Below, one piece after another: positions 38,503-47,535 of a DNA stretch of 50,516 bases (the stretch's first letter is position 1; each line of letters begins with the position of its first letter). The DNA is taken from NCBI GenBank assembly GCA_964371945.1, contig CAYJPA010000040.1:1-50516 (forward strand). Reading direction: 5' to 3'. Below the pieces are notes generated by a model, which worked only from the letters and a program-made list of their open reading frames with translations, did no database searches and had not been told where the DNA came from. The position numbers and the translations under genes are program-made. The DNA comes from CAYJPA01 sp964371945 (GTDB lineage: Bacteria > Chloroflexota > Chloroflexia > Thermomicrobiales > UBA6265).

Positions 38503-39462
38503 TCATTGAGTCGCGGGATCGCGGTCGAGCACGCGGATCACATCGCCCACGCTCCTGCCCAGTGCCGATTGATCATAGCCGCCTTCGAGCACCGCGACGA
38601 TACGATCGTGTCCACATTCCCGGGCGATCTCGGTCAGACGTTGCGCCAATTTGCCGAATCCGCTGTCGGTTAGGGACATGCCTCCAAGCGGATCGTCGTT
38701 ATGAGCATCGAATCCCGCGGAAATCAGAATCAACTCCGGGTTGAAATCGACGATCGGGAGGTGAAACACCTCATCGATGACCTGGAGGTAGACCCGATCG
38801 CCCGCGCCAGGGGGCAACGGCGCATTGATTGTGTAGCCGAGCCCATCACCGCGTCCGCGTTCCATCGCGGCCCCGGTTCCCGGATAGAAGCGACCATATT
38901 GGTGAACGGAACAAAAGAGCACATCGTCGCGCTCATAGAAGATGTCCTGTGTGCCGTTGCCGTGATGGACGTCCCAGTCTACGATCGCCACTCGCTCCAA
39001 ACCACGTGAAAGCGCGTGCGCCGCGGCGACCGCAACGTTGTTGATCAGGCAGAATCCCATTCCCCGATTCGCAAGTGCGTGGTGACCCGGCGGCCGCCCG
39101 AGCGCGAAGCCCCGCTGGGTCTTTCCATCAAGTACATCGTTGACCGCGGCGACCGCCGCGCCCGCGGCAAGCATCGCGGTCGCGAGTGAATCGGGACCGC
39201 AGTAGGTGTCGCCGTCGATCCAACCGCCGCCTTGCTCAACGAGCATCGCCAGCGCATTGAGATATCTGGGATCGTGAACGCGCTCGAGCTGCTCTGGCGA
39301 TGCGGGATCAAAGGCATGTTGCTCGCGGTTTTCGAGCAACCCTGAGCGAGTAAGTTCGGCCTCGATCGCGCGAATTCGGCCCGGACACTCAACATGATCT
39401 CCCGTATCGTGTCCAAGAAACCGGGATGATCGGTAGAGCCTGGTTTTCTCATGTTTGGACAT
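38503..39462 (-). CDS. Histone-deacetylase-family zinc amidohydrolase
   Basis: A 319-residue arginase/deacetylase-fold enzyme related to class II histone deacetylases and to bacterial AcuC and acetylpolyamine amidohydrolases. The active-site motif IVDWDVHHGNGTQDIF carries the zinc Asp and His, with the upstream GRPPGHHA pair and downstream SAGFDAHNDDPLGG (second zinc Asp). The Tyr of the EGGYDQSALG motif that stabilises the intermediate is present. In bacteria the substrate may be acetylated protein, acetylpolyamine or another amide; the neighbourhood does not decide. It lies 26 bases downstream of a small membrane protein on the same strand. Confidence 0.9.
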   Translation of the reverse strand: MSKHEKTRLYRSSRFLGHDTGDHVECPGRIRAIEAELTRSGLLENREQHAFDPASPEQLERVHDPRYLNALAMLVEQGGGWIDGDTYCGPDSLATAMLAAGAAVAAVNDVLDGKTQRGFALGRPPGHHALANRGMGFCLINNVAVAAAHALSRGLERVAIVDWDVHHGNGTQDIFYERDDVLFCSVHQYGRFYPGTGAAMERGRGDGLGYTINAPLPPGAGDRVYLQVIDEVFHLPIVDFNPELILISAGFDAHNDDPLGGMSLTDSGFGKLAQRLTEIARECGHDRIVAVLEGGYDQSALGRSVGDVIRVLDRDPATQ

Positions 39463-39488
39463 CGAAGAGCATCATTCCTTGTTGGGTT

Positions 39489-39755
39489 TTAGCGCAAGTC
39501 GTTTTCGTCCAGCGTGGAGACGCTGGATCTCGGCGGTCGGTTTGGGCGAGGAAGAAAGCTCGTCGGCCCCATGATTCCATAAAGCAGAGCGCCGGCAAAT
39601 GGCAACGCCAGAATCAGCAATCCCCAGGCGATCCGGTTGTTGCCCCTGACCGTCGGCCGGCGAGCAAGGTCCCGGATGGAATAGAAGACCAGTCCATACT
39701 GGATGCCCGCCGCAATCACGATCACGATCGCCAGAATCCAACGCTGGAATGACAT
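39489..39755 (-). CDS. Small PLDc_N-type membrane protein
   Basis: An 88-residue protein with two transmembrane helices (WILAIVIVIAAGIQYGLVFYSI and IAWGLLILALPFAGALLYGI) and a polar tail. The second helix ends in LYGIMGPTSF, which matches the small N-terminal PLDc_N domain found in cardiolipin synthases and often as a free protein. The catalytic phospholipase D part is absent, as is usual for stand-alone copies. It is followed by the deacetylase-family gene on the same strand. Role unknown. Confidence 0.75.
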   Translation of the reverse strand: MSFQRWILAIVIVIAAGIQYGLVFYSIRDLARRPTVRGNNRIAWGLLILALPFAGALLYGIMGPTSFLPRPNRPPRSSVSTLDENDLR

Positions 39756-39873
39756 TCAAATCCGTTCCACGACTGCGAAGTGCGCGGTTTGTCGAACAGG
39801 CTGACACCGCGGTCGCCCCTAATCAATTCACGGAATCAACGCTCCCTTATCTCACACATGCCGGCGTACTGAA

Positions 39874-41226
39874 CTACTGCTCTGGCTCGATTAGGTGCTG
39901 AGCCACGAATCCGGTTTCACCGGTCGCTTCGTTCTTCACCGGATACCAGGTGAAACCGCCACCATCCGTTGGTTCACCTTTGATCGTTAGTTCGGTTCCG
40001 CTTGAGAGCTCGTCGACGATGTCGGAATCCGTCGTCGCGCCGGCGCGAAGGCGGACAAGGTCTTCATTCGTTACGACCTTCGTGCCGACCTTCAGCGTTC
40101 CTTCGAACGACGGTTCGGTGTCGACCGCGCCACCATCCCACGTGAGATACCGGGCGTCTTTGTCGGTACGGTACGGCAAGAAGCGCAAGAGCGCCCCACC
40201 GTAATCCACGGCGTCGAAGAGAACCCACCCTTCGCGACTGGCTCCCGGATAGTAATAACCCGCGGCCTCCGGACTTGGGGCGGTCAGCGTGCTGAGATCG
40301 GGAACCGGGTCGCCATTTCCATCTGCCAGGGTAAACGCCGATAGGGGGAGGTAGGAGATCTCGTTTCCGGCCCGGTTGTTGGTGACCTTGACCTCGATCG
40401 CGATCCATGCCGCCGAATCTTCCGACTCTGAAGGATTGTTGCCCAAGAGAGCGGTCGTTCGGTAATCGCTGGACGGAAAGAGTCCAACGACGTTTGCTCC
40501 CTGAACGACTCTCACAATCTCAACCACCCAGTCTGACGTCGCGACTTCAGTTCCGATTCCAACTGGATTGCCGGCATCTCGTCCGGATTTGGTTGTCTTT
40601 GCCGCCCGCGTTCCGACCGAATCGAGCTTTGCCCCATCGGTGAGCGCAAACGCGGCGTCCGCCCAATTGCCGGTCAGCGTCGTGCTGTCGTAAAGCAGCA
40701 GGAGCATCGGATCATCCTCCGTGGCGCCTCCGACGATCCAACCTTCGGCAGTTTCGCCTGGACCCACGGCGCCGTCGAGCGCTGGGTCCGGCGGAACCGC
40801 GCCGGCAAATCTCCGCACGAAGCCCGATGTGCCTACGATGCCGAAATCATTCTGATCGAGCTGGTACGGCTGATTGCCAGTGTTCGTTGCCTTGACTCTG
40901 ACGGCAACGTAGGTGAGTCCCTCAGCCGGTGTTTCGTTGAAGGAGCTTGCACTCGTGACCAGCGCGGTGGCATCGTCGCCCGTCACGACCTCGAGCACGC
41001 TCATCAGCCATGGGCCGGCCGTGGCTTCCGCCAGCAATTGGGCCGGATTGCGAAGCGACTCGCCCTGAGCCGCGGCGACGATCATTCGCGACCAATTCGC
41101 CCCAGGGGCAGCGTGCGAAGGGGCCGTTGCCAACGATGCTGTCACGGCGATCAATCCGATTAACAGCGTACGCGATGCCACGATCCCGATCCTCAAACGT
41201 CCAGACCTGGGGTTGTTGTGCGGCAT
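39874..41226 (-). CDS. Secreted protein with two DUF4352-like domains and an SH3b domain
   Basis: A 450-residue exported protein. A signal peptide (LLIGLIAVTASLATAPSHAA) ends near residue 40. Two immunoglobulin-like DUF4352-type domains follow: the first around YVAVRVKATNTGNQPYQLD and the second around WIAIEVKVTNNRAGNEISYL. Each is trailed by a Trp-containing GW(I/V) strand (EGWIVGG, REGWVLFD). The last 70 residues are an SH3b domain (LVRLRAGATTDSDIVDEL). ATG at 41226 has AAGGA eight bases upstream. The combination suggests a wall-associated binding protein; ligand unknown. Confidence 0.7.
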   Translation of the reverse strand: MPHNNPRSGRLRIGIVASRTLLIGLIAVTASLATAPSHAAPGANWSRMIVAAAQGESLRNPAQLLAEATAGPWLMSVLEVVTGDDATALVTSASSFNETPAEGLTYVAVRVKATNTGNQPYQLDQNDFGIVGTSGFVRRFAGAVPPDPALDGAVGPGETAEGWIVGGATEDDPMLLLLYDSTTLTGNWADAAFALTDGAKLDSVGTRAAKTTKSGRDAGNPVGIGTEVATSDWVVEIVRVVQGANVVGLFPSSDYRTTALLGNNPSESEDSAAWIAIEVKVTNNRAGNEISYLPLSAFTLADGNGDPVPDLSTLTAPSPEAAGYYYPGASREGWVLFDAVDYGGALLRFLPYRTDKDARYLTWDGGAVDTEPSFEGTLKVGTKVVTNEDLVRLRAGATTDSDIVDELSSGTELTIKGEPTDGGGFTWYPVKNEATGETGFVAQHLIEPEQ

Positions 41227-41456
41227 TAGGGCATTCCTTGCCACTGGCGAAACGCTTCTGTCTCGAATCGGACGTTGAGAACATCCGTGCGCTGCCGGGC
41301 TTTGTCATTGTACGGACTCAGCCCCCGGCCTGCCCAATCAGATTACGCTCAAGCAATGGTCGCGCACGATGAGACCGCGCATCGTACGATTGAGTTACAC
41401 GGGGTTTCCATGACAGGTTTGGCTGGAACCTGCCACTACCAATGAAGGATCACTAG

Positions 41457-43388
41457 ATGAAGGTTGCGCCGTTCGGTTCCTGGGCATCGCCGATCACGTC
41501 CGAATTGATCGTGGCGGGAACGGTTCGGATCGCGGACCTGGTGATGGACCTTGACGCGCTGTACTGGCAGGAATCCCGCCCGAGCGAAGCCGGCCGGTAC
41601 GTCATCGTCCAGCGGGACGCTTCGGGAACGATCACCGACATCAACCCGCCGCCCTTTAACGCTCGTACCCGCGCGCATGAATACGGCGGCGGCGCCTTCA
41701 CGGTCATCGACGGCGTGGTGTTCTACACGAACTACGATGACCAGCGGCTCTATCGACAAAAGCCAGGCGAAACACCACAAGCTCTCACGCCCGAGGTCGA
41801 TCTTCGCTACGCCGATTTTTGTGCAGATCGCGCCCGCGGTCGCCTTATCTGCATCCGAGAAGATCACAGCGCATCAGATCGGGAGGCGGTAAACACGGTC
41901 GCGGCGGTCGATATGAATGGCAGCAGCATTGCCGACGGCGGAGCGGTGCTGGTCGATGGCAACGATTTCTACTCGAGTCCCCGCCTGAGTCCCGACGGCC
42001 GTCGACTGGCCTGGCTTACCTGGAATCACCCCAACATGCCCTGGGATGGATCGGAGCTCTGGACCGCGGAGCTCACGCCCGGTGGCTCGGTCGAGAATGC
42101 TCGGCTCGTGGCCGGCGGTTTGACTGAATCGATTTTTCAGCCTGAATGGTCGCCGGATGGCACATTGACCTTCGTTTCCGACCGGAGCGGATTCTGGAAT
42201 CTGTACCAGGCGCGAAGCGGCACCATCGTGCCACTTCATCCAAAGGACGCGGAGTTCGGCCTGCCGCAATGGGTCTTCGGCATGTCGACCTACGGCTTTG
42301 CCTCGGCAGACCGGATCATCTGCACCTACTCACAGAACGGCCTCTGGCACATCGGTGACCTGAATGTCCCTTCTGGCGAGCTCGTGCCCGTGCCGACGCC
42401 GTTCACCGACGTTACAGGAATCCATGTCAAGGACGGCATCGTCGCGTTCAGGGCCGGCTCTTCGAGCTCACCTACAACAATCTATCTGCATGAGCTCGCC
42501 ACCGGAAACACGACGGCGATCCGGATATCGTCGGATGTGGCGGTCGATGCCGGCTTCATATCGGCGCCGGTTCCGATCGAATTTCCAACCACGGGAGAGC
42601 GCACTGCGCACGGTTTCTATTACGCTCCCAAAAACACCAATTTCACGGGTCCGGACGGTGAGCGGCCGCCGCTGATCGTGCTCAGTCACGGCGGTCCGAC
42701 CGGTGCGACCGACACCACGCTCGATCTTCAGCTCCAGTACTGGACGAGCCGCGGGTTCGCAGTCCTCGATGTCAACTACGGTGGCAGCACGGGATACGGC
42801 CGTGCATATCGCGAGCGGCTGAACGACACGTGGGGAGTCACTGACGTCGACGACTGCGTCCACGGCGCGCGGTACCTGGTAGACAGGGGCCGGGTCGACG
42901 GCGACCGGCTCACGATTCGAGGCTGGAGCGCGAGCGGATACACGACGCTGGCGGCGCTCGCATTTCGAGATGTTTTCAAAGCAGGCGCCAGCCACTTTGG
43001 GATCAGCGACCTGGAGGCGATGGCGCGAGATACCCATAAGTTCGAATCGCGTTACCTTGATCGACTGATCGGTCCCTACCCCGAGCGCAAAGATATCTGG
43101 GAAGAGCGCTCGCCAATTCACTTTATCGACAATATTGCCTGCCCGATGATCCTCTTCCAGGGCCTCGAGGACAAAGTTGTCCCGCCCAATCAGGCGCAGA
43201 TGATGTACGACGCGGTCAATGCCAAAGGTCTGCCGGTGGCACTGGTGATGTTCGAAGGCGAGCAGCACGGGTTCCGGCGATCCGAGAACATCCGTCGCTC
43301 ACTCGACGGCGAGCTCTACTTCCTCTCGCGAGTGTTTGGGTTTGAGACAGCGGAGAAGATTGAACCGGTGCCAATCGCCAATCTGTAA
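41457..43388 (+). CDS. S9 prolyl-oligopeptidase family serine peptidase
   Basis: A 643-residue enzyme with an N-terminal beta-propeller (LSPDGRRLAWLTWNHPNMPWD and similar WSPDGT blades) and a C-terminal alpha/beta-hydrolase. Catalytic residues are Ser491 in GWSASGY, Asp572 in QGLEDKVVPP and His604 in GEQHGFRR. This fits dipeptidyl aminopeptidase/acylaminoacyl peptidases. No signal peptide is visible, so it probably acts on short peptides in the cytoplasm. The ATG at 41457 has AAGGA seven bases upstream. The oxyanion-side motif SHGGPTGA is intact. Confidence 0.93.
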   Translation: MKVAPFGSWASPITSELIVAGTVRIADLVMDLDALYWQESRPSEAGRYVIVQRDASGTITDINPPPFNARTRAHEYGGGAFTVIDGVVFYTNYDDQRLYRQKPGETPQALTPEVDLRYADFCADRARGRLICIREDHSASDREAVNTVAAVDMNGSSIADGGAVLVDGNDFYSSPRLSPDGRRLAWLTWNHPNMPWDGSELWTAELTPGGSVENARLVAGGLTESIFQPEWSPDGTLTFVSDRSGFWNLYQARSGTIVPLHPKDAEFGLPQWVFGMSTYGFASADRIICTYSQNGLWHIGDLNVPSGELVPVPTPFTDVTGIHVKDGIVAFRAGSSSSPTTIYLHELATGNTTAIRISSDVAVDAGFISAPVPIEFPTTGERTAHGFYYAPKNTNFTGPDGERPPLIVLSHGGPTGATDTTLDLQLQYWTSRGFAVLDVNYGGSTGYGRAYRERLNDTWGVTDVDDCVHGARYLVDRGRVDGDRLTIRGWSASGYTTLAALAFRDVFKAGASHFGISDLEAMARDTHKFESRYLDRLIGPYPERKDIWEERSPIHFIDNIACPMILFQGLEDKVVPPNQAQMMYDAVNAKGLPVALVMFEGEQHGFRRSENIRRSLDGELYFLSRVFGFETAEKIEPVPIANL

Positions 43389-43464
43389 CTACCGTCACGT
43401 TATCAGCGGTCCACTGTCAGTCTTTGGTCCATCAGTGCTCAACCGTAGTTCAGCAGGAGAAACC

Positions 43465-44139
43465 ATGAACATGATTGCCGACCCACAACAAGTGGAAACG
43501 ACAGAAAGTCAAGTTGGCCGGCTCCGTGCGCATCAGGTCACCTCCCTCGAGCAGCTCTATTCGATCAACGGAGAACCGAGCCCGGCAATCCTGGAAAAGC
43601 ACACGGGCCACCTCACTCCACTGCTCGAGCAATTCATCACCTCATCATGCTTCTTCTTGATCGCAACCTCGGACGGCAAGGGGAACTGCGATGTTTCGCC
43701 AAAAGGAGATCCCGCGGGGGTCGTTCGCGTAATCGATCGCCGCACAATCGCGATTCCGGATCGATTGGGCAACCGCCGGGCAGATGGACATCGGAACATT
43801 CTCGAGAACCCCCACATCGGACTGATCTTTGTGATTCCGAATGTCGACGAAACCGTGCGAGTCAACGGCCGCGCGTTCATCACGACAGAACCGGAATTGC
43901 TCGCATCGATGCAGGTCCAGAATCGCGCTCCGAAAGTCGCGACAGTGGTCGAAATCGATCAGGTTTACATGCATTGCGCCCGTGCGTTCCTACGCTCCGG
44001 CTTGTGGAAGCCGGAGTCGTGGCCCGATCCAGACACGATACCAACGCTCGGCGCGATCATGTGCGAACAGAAGGAACGACCGGCACCCGATGAGTCGTCT
44101 GGCAAGCGGCAAGAGGAATATCGATCGAAGCTTTACTAG
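43465..44139 (+). CDS. PPOX-family flavin-binding protein, MSMEG_1061-like
   Basis: A 224-residue split-barrel flavoprotein of the longer, MSMEG_1061-like group. Core motifs are FFLIATSDGKGNCDVSPKGDPAG, RLGNRRADGHRNILENPHIGLIFVIP, and VRVNGRA. The C-terminal YMHCARAFLRSGLWKPESWPD segment is typical. FMN or F420 is the likely cofactor. The ATG at 43465 has AGGAG six bases upstream and is preferred over an upstream start that overlaps the peptidase gene. The reaction is unknown; the neighbour upstream is the S9 peptidase. Confidence 0.88.
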   Translation: MNMIADPQQVETTESQVGRLRAHQVTSLEQLYSINGEPSPAILEKHTGHLTPLLEQFITSSCFFLIATSDGKGNCDVSPKGDPAGVVRVIDRRTIAIPDRLGNRRADGHRNILENPHIGLIFVIPNVDETVRVNGRAFITTEPELLASMQVQNRAPKVATVVEIDQVYMHCARAFLRSGLWKPESWPDPDTIPTLGAIMCEQKERPAPDESSGKRQEEYRSKLY

Positions 44140-44831
44140 CACAATCGGAGTCTGCGAATTCGCGCGGATTCTGTCCGTGAGGTCTCGCAATTCGCAAGAC
44201 CAACGCGAAGTGGATGTCATTCGTGAGGTGAAACCCCACTAGTTGGCGGCTATAACCACACGGCCGCTATGACCGGAAGATTGGTCCATGATATTGCTTG
44301 ATTGCCACTCTTCGTTGGCGCCGGTAATCATGTTTGAATTGTGACACCCAATCGGCCCATGACCTTTATCCGTCACCTTTCGGTCTGTTGGACCCGTCCG
44401 AACCATATGCAATTGTTCTCAAGGCGATTAATATAGCTACCAATCCTCTCGGAGCGATCCGGCCACCAATCTGTGGCGACTGGGTAGCTCCTCGTATGGG
44501 CCCTTGCAGATCACCCCGGCCCACGCACCCGCTATTGCTTGGACTGTCCAAGCTTCTGATCTCCGCGTTCACAGGTCAGGTTACTGAAAGCTGACCAATC
44601 GTTCTCCTGTTTCAGAGGCGTTTGGCCGTCCTCACGCTCGGAGCGAACGCCGAATCCAGGGTCTCCGCTCGTGTTTTGACCTGAACTTCCATCCCTGCGG
44701 ACTCAACTTCGCATGGTTCGACGCTACCTCTGCACGCGACGGTCGCCTTCATGCACCTGACAGCGGCAAAGAACGGCGCACCGGTGCGGCCGCGGCCGGC
44801 GGCAAGCTCACGTACGCGAAAGGCATCTGTT
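44140..44831. other. Long non-coding gap upstream of the surface protein
   Basis: I see no gene in this stretch; the small open frames in it have no supporting start signal. It contains a 10-base palindrome GCGAATTCGC near 44155 and an imperfect GGTCT/AGACC inverted repeat near 44190-44210. The promoter of the pentapeptide/Thr-Pro protein should be here, but none is clear. Confidence 0.45.
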
Positions 44832-46367
44832 ATGAAACCGAAATTCGCTGCACTCAAGTTTGTGGCCCTATTCTCATTCTTACTCCTGCTTGGATCGCAG
44901 GCGGCCACGGCCTCCGCCTTCGCCGCTATAACAAATCGCGTCTTCTTGCAGGCTGAGCAACCCGTGACCGTGGAAGATCTCATCACTGACGCCGGAGCGA
45001 CACCGCTCGCGTTCATCCCAACCGAAGAGACCGCGGCGACCGTAGAGCCCGCGTTGCCGACGGCGACCGTGGAGCCCGCGTTGCCGACGGCGACCGTGGA
45101 GCCCGCGTTGCCGACGGCGACGTCTGAACCCGTGATAGCTGCTGCCGTGATCCCGAGCGCGGCAGCCACCGAGGACGGCATCGTCCGAGCCGCCTATACA
45201 TTGGAGTGCGCGCCGGGGCCGAACAAAGACCTGACTGCCTGTATCTACAACGGCGAGGACATCGCGGGCTCAGACTTCAGCGGCTCCAACCTGACCGGTG
45301 CAACGTTCAACGGTGCGAATGTCAGCGGCTCCAACTTCGCCGGCGCCAACTTGACCGCGGCGACACTTGATGGTGCGAATCTGAGCTGTTCCAATTTCAA
45401 CGGCGCGAATCTCACGTCCACGACCCTCAACGGCGCCAATCTATCCGGTTCCACCTTTGAGGGAGCCATATTCACCAGCACGACATTCGGCACGACCACG
45501 ACCTGCCCAGATGGAACGCAAAGCGGTGACAATGGCAATACGTGCGTCAACAACCTGGATCCGATTACTTGCTTCGCGGTCACCGAAACTCCGACCGCAA
45601 CTGCAACTTCGACCGATGTTCCGACTGAGGTTCCAACGGCAACTGCCACTGAGGCGCCGACTGATGTTCCAACTGGCGTAGCAACCGGAATCGCCACAGG
45701 CGTAGCCACGGGTGTTGCGACCGGCGTTCCGACTGATGTGCCAACCGGCGTGCCGACCGATGTGCCAACCGGCGTGCCGACCGATGTGCCGACAGACGTA
45801 CCAACCTCAACTTCCACTTCGACCTTAACTCCGACTGCGACCCTAACGGCCACGGTTACTGAGACTCCAACCGCGACATCGACTGGAACGATTACCGTGA
45901 CGAACACGCCAACCGTGACTGAGACACCGACCATGACCGCAACCCCGACCGAGACGCAGACGGCTACTGCGACCGAGACTCAGACCAGCACAGCGACAGC
46001 GACCGAGACTCAAACCAGCACGGCGACGGCTACCGCAACAGTGACTCAAACTCCGAGCAACACCCCCACGGGAACGCTCACCGTGACCGCTACCGAAACG
46101 GAGGTCACCAGCACCCCGCCGCTCGAATTAACACCGGAGAACACTCCGTTCAACTTCATTACCCCGGTTTCGAGCCCGGCCGTGACGGTGACCGCGACTC
46201 CGGCTGTCGGTCCGCGCCGATTCCCTGACACGGGCACCGGCGGGTCGGCCGGCGGGTCGGCCGGCGGGTCCGATCCCACGGGCACGATCGTCGTGTTGAT
46301 GACGATCCTGATTGTCATCGGCGGGGCCTCGTTCAAGCTCATGAGCAATCGGAAGGATCCGGGCTGA
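44832..46367 (+). CDS. Surface protein: pentapeptide repeats, Thr/Pro stalk, FPDTG sorting-like tail
   Basis: A 511-residue exported protein. A signal peptide (LKFVALFSFLLLLGSQAATASA) is followed by three TVEPALPTA repeats (about residues 69-95). A pentapeptide-repeat right-handed helix spans about residues 140-220, with NLTGATFNGANVSGSNFAGA the pattern. A cysteine-bearing short segment then leads into a long Thr/Pro/Ala stalk (about 255-430). The C-terminus has the sortase-like signal: RRFPDTG, a Gly/Ser spacer, a hydrophobic helix (TIVVLMTILIVIGGASF) and the basic tail SNRKDPG. This resembles wall-anchored stalk proteins, with F in place of L. No sortase lies in the window. The ATG at 44832 is preceded by AAAGG. 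Confidence 0.8.
   Translation: MKPKFAALKFVALFSFLLLLGSQAATASAFAAITNRVFLQAEQPVTVEDLITDAGATPLAFIPTEETAATVEPALPTATVEPALPTATVEPALPTATSEPVIAAAVIPSAAATEDGIVRAAYTLECAPGPNKDLTACIYNGEDIAGSDFSGSNLTGATFNGANVSGSNFAGANLTAATLDGANLSCSNFNGANLTSTTLNGANLSGSTFEGAIFTSTTFGTTTTCPDGTQSGDNGNTCVNNLDPITCFAVTETPTATATSTDVPTEVPTATATEAPTDVPTGVATGIATGVATGVATGVPTDVPTGVPTDVPTGVPTDVPTDVPTSTSTSTLTPTATLTATVTETPTATSTGTITVTNTPTVTETPTMTATPTETQTATATETQTSTATATETQTSTATATATVTQTPSNTPTGTLTVTATETEVTSTPPLELTPENTPFNFITPVSSPAVTVTATPAVGPRRFPDTGTGGSAGGSAGGSDPTGTIVVLMTILIVIGGASFKLMSNRKDPG
45036..45116 (+). repeat. Three 27-bp tandem repeats inside the surface protein gene
   Basis: Units at 45036-45062, 45063-45089 and 45090-45116; the last two are identical and the first differs by one base. 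Each encodes ATVEPALPT. A partial fourth unit follows. Near-identical DNA suggests recent duplication and the copy number may vary between strains. Confidence 0.9.
45726..45797 (+). repeat. 24-bp tandem repeats in the Thr/Pro stalk
   Basis: Three units of 24 bases (45726-45749, 45750-45773, 45774-45797) encode VPTDVPTG-like octapeptides, with a few mismatches. They follow a run of 12-base GVAT/GIAT-coding units from about 45673. The stalk could lengthen or shorten by slippage. Confidence 0.85.
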
Positions 46368-46407
46368 TTTGATCGACGGCACGTGTCGTAAAAATACGTG
46401 CTCGACG

Positions 46408-46456
46408 GAACATGAAAACGACCCCGTTCATTTTGAGCGGGGTCGTTTTCATGTTC
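46408..46456. terminator. Strong bidirectional terminator
   Basis: A perfect 19-bp inverted repeat (46408-46426 with 46438-46456) with an 11-base loop. The stem contains AAAACGACCCCG and its complement, so each strand has a GC core followed by a T run (CGTTTTC). It lies between the convergent surface-protein and metallopeptidase genes and should end transcription of both. Confidence 0.93.
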
Positions 46457-46488
46457 GGGGGTTGCGTCAGCTGTTCGAAGCGTAGTGC

Positions 46489-47166
46489 CTATTCGATGTC
46501 GAAGGTCACCCCGCAGTTAGGTAAATTTCCGTCGAATCCGCCGTCAAAGGCGTTCAGCAACGATTCTCTGCTTCCGTGAGCCGCGTCGCCCGCGAACATA
46601 TTCCGCATGACTTCGACCGCGTCGGTACTCACGAGATCGCGATCGACCGCGTCGTCCACGTAATCTCCCGCCAGGCATGTCGCCTGCAGCTCGACCTCGA
46701 CGGTATCGCTGACGGTTCCGGGACCAATGATGCCCAGCATTAGCTGGACGTGGTGTCCCCATTCGTGCGCCATCATATGCAACCAACCCGCATCGCCGAA
46801 TCGTTCATACTCCCCCGCAATTCCAATCACGCTGTAATAGACCGTGTCATCGAACTCGCAATAGAAAGTCGTGAAGTCCGCGGGATCCGCGGAGCCGCAG
46901 CCGCCGGTCGTAACCGGCTCGTCGAACGAGACCAGCTCAGGCGTGTTGTATGCCAACCCCGCGTCCTTGAAGACCTCGTTCCAGTAGCGATCGATGTCGT
47001 TTTCGGCTTCACCGTCCGGCAGCGCGACCACGATCGACGCGGCCGGCGCAATCGCTAAAGCCGACGCACCCTGAATCGTGCCGGCAAGCACAACTCCAGC
47101 CAGGACAACCAAGGCGAAGATCGAACCGCGGCGCGGCGATGATGATTCCAGAGCGATTCGTGTCAT
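46489..47166 (-). CDS. Exported neutral zinc metallopeptidase (YpfJ-like)
   Basis: A 225-residue protein. After a signal anchor (IFALVVLAGVVLAGTIQ) comes a zinc metallopeptidase core: His134-Glu135-x2-His138 in HMMAHEWGHHVQ and a downstream Glu159 in VEVELQATCLAGDY as the likely third ligand. This matches the predicted neutral zinc peptidase family that includes YpfJ. Two Cys pairs (GGC ... FYCEF, and ATC ... PNCG) could form disulfides outside the membrane. The start ATG at 47166 has GGGGA upstream. The substrate is unknown. Confidence 0.88.
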   Translation of the reverse strand: MTRIALESSSPRRGSIFALVVLAGVVLAGTIQGASALAIAPAASIVVALPDGEAENDIDRYWNEVFKDAGLAYNTPELVSFDEPVTTGGCGSADPADFTTFYCEFDDTVYYSVIGIAGEYERFGDAGWLHMMAHEWGHHVQLMLGIIGPGTVSDTVEVELQATCLAGDYVDDAVDRDLVSTDAVEVMRNMFAGDAAHGSRESLLNAFDGGFDGNLPNCGVTFDIE

Positions 47167-47535
47167 CGATTGTGGTTCCCCGCTTGAACTACCCTGGGCG
47201 CGACGCTTGGGATCGAGTCAACCGCATACGTGCGTTCGGCCTGATCCGATGGTCATGGTCCTGGGTCTACAGTAGGGGGTCAAGTGGTCTAGCGAGAGTA
47301 CCCGAATGGGGGGGTCCTGCTCGGGATATCTGTACCTGATCACGGAGCGTTTCGAGGTCGATGCGGCTTCAGTCCTCAAATAACGCCGCACTCAGGCATT
47401 CAACGAGCATTCGCGCCGAAGGAAGATTGGTCACGTAGTGAATCCAGAGCTGCTGAGTCAAAGAAATTAGCTATCCCTAAGACATGCATTGATTAATTCA
47501 GCAGACCCGAATGCGCGGTTGCTCTCGAACGAAGA
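47167..47535. other. Intergenic region
   Basis: No gene is seen between the metallopeptidase gene (leftward) and the DMT transporter (rightward). It should hold both promoters. I cannot identify a clear -35/-10 pair or any known RNA. Confidence 0.45.

Noticed and set aside
44334..44594. 86-codon open frame in the long intergenic gap
   Set aside because: No ribosome binding site, no motif and atypical composition; likely chance.
45245..45934. Valine-rich 229-codon frame on the minus strand
   Set aside because: It is the complement of the Thr/Pro repeat stalk; low complexity gives an open antisense frame by chance.
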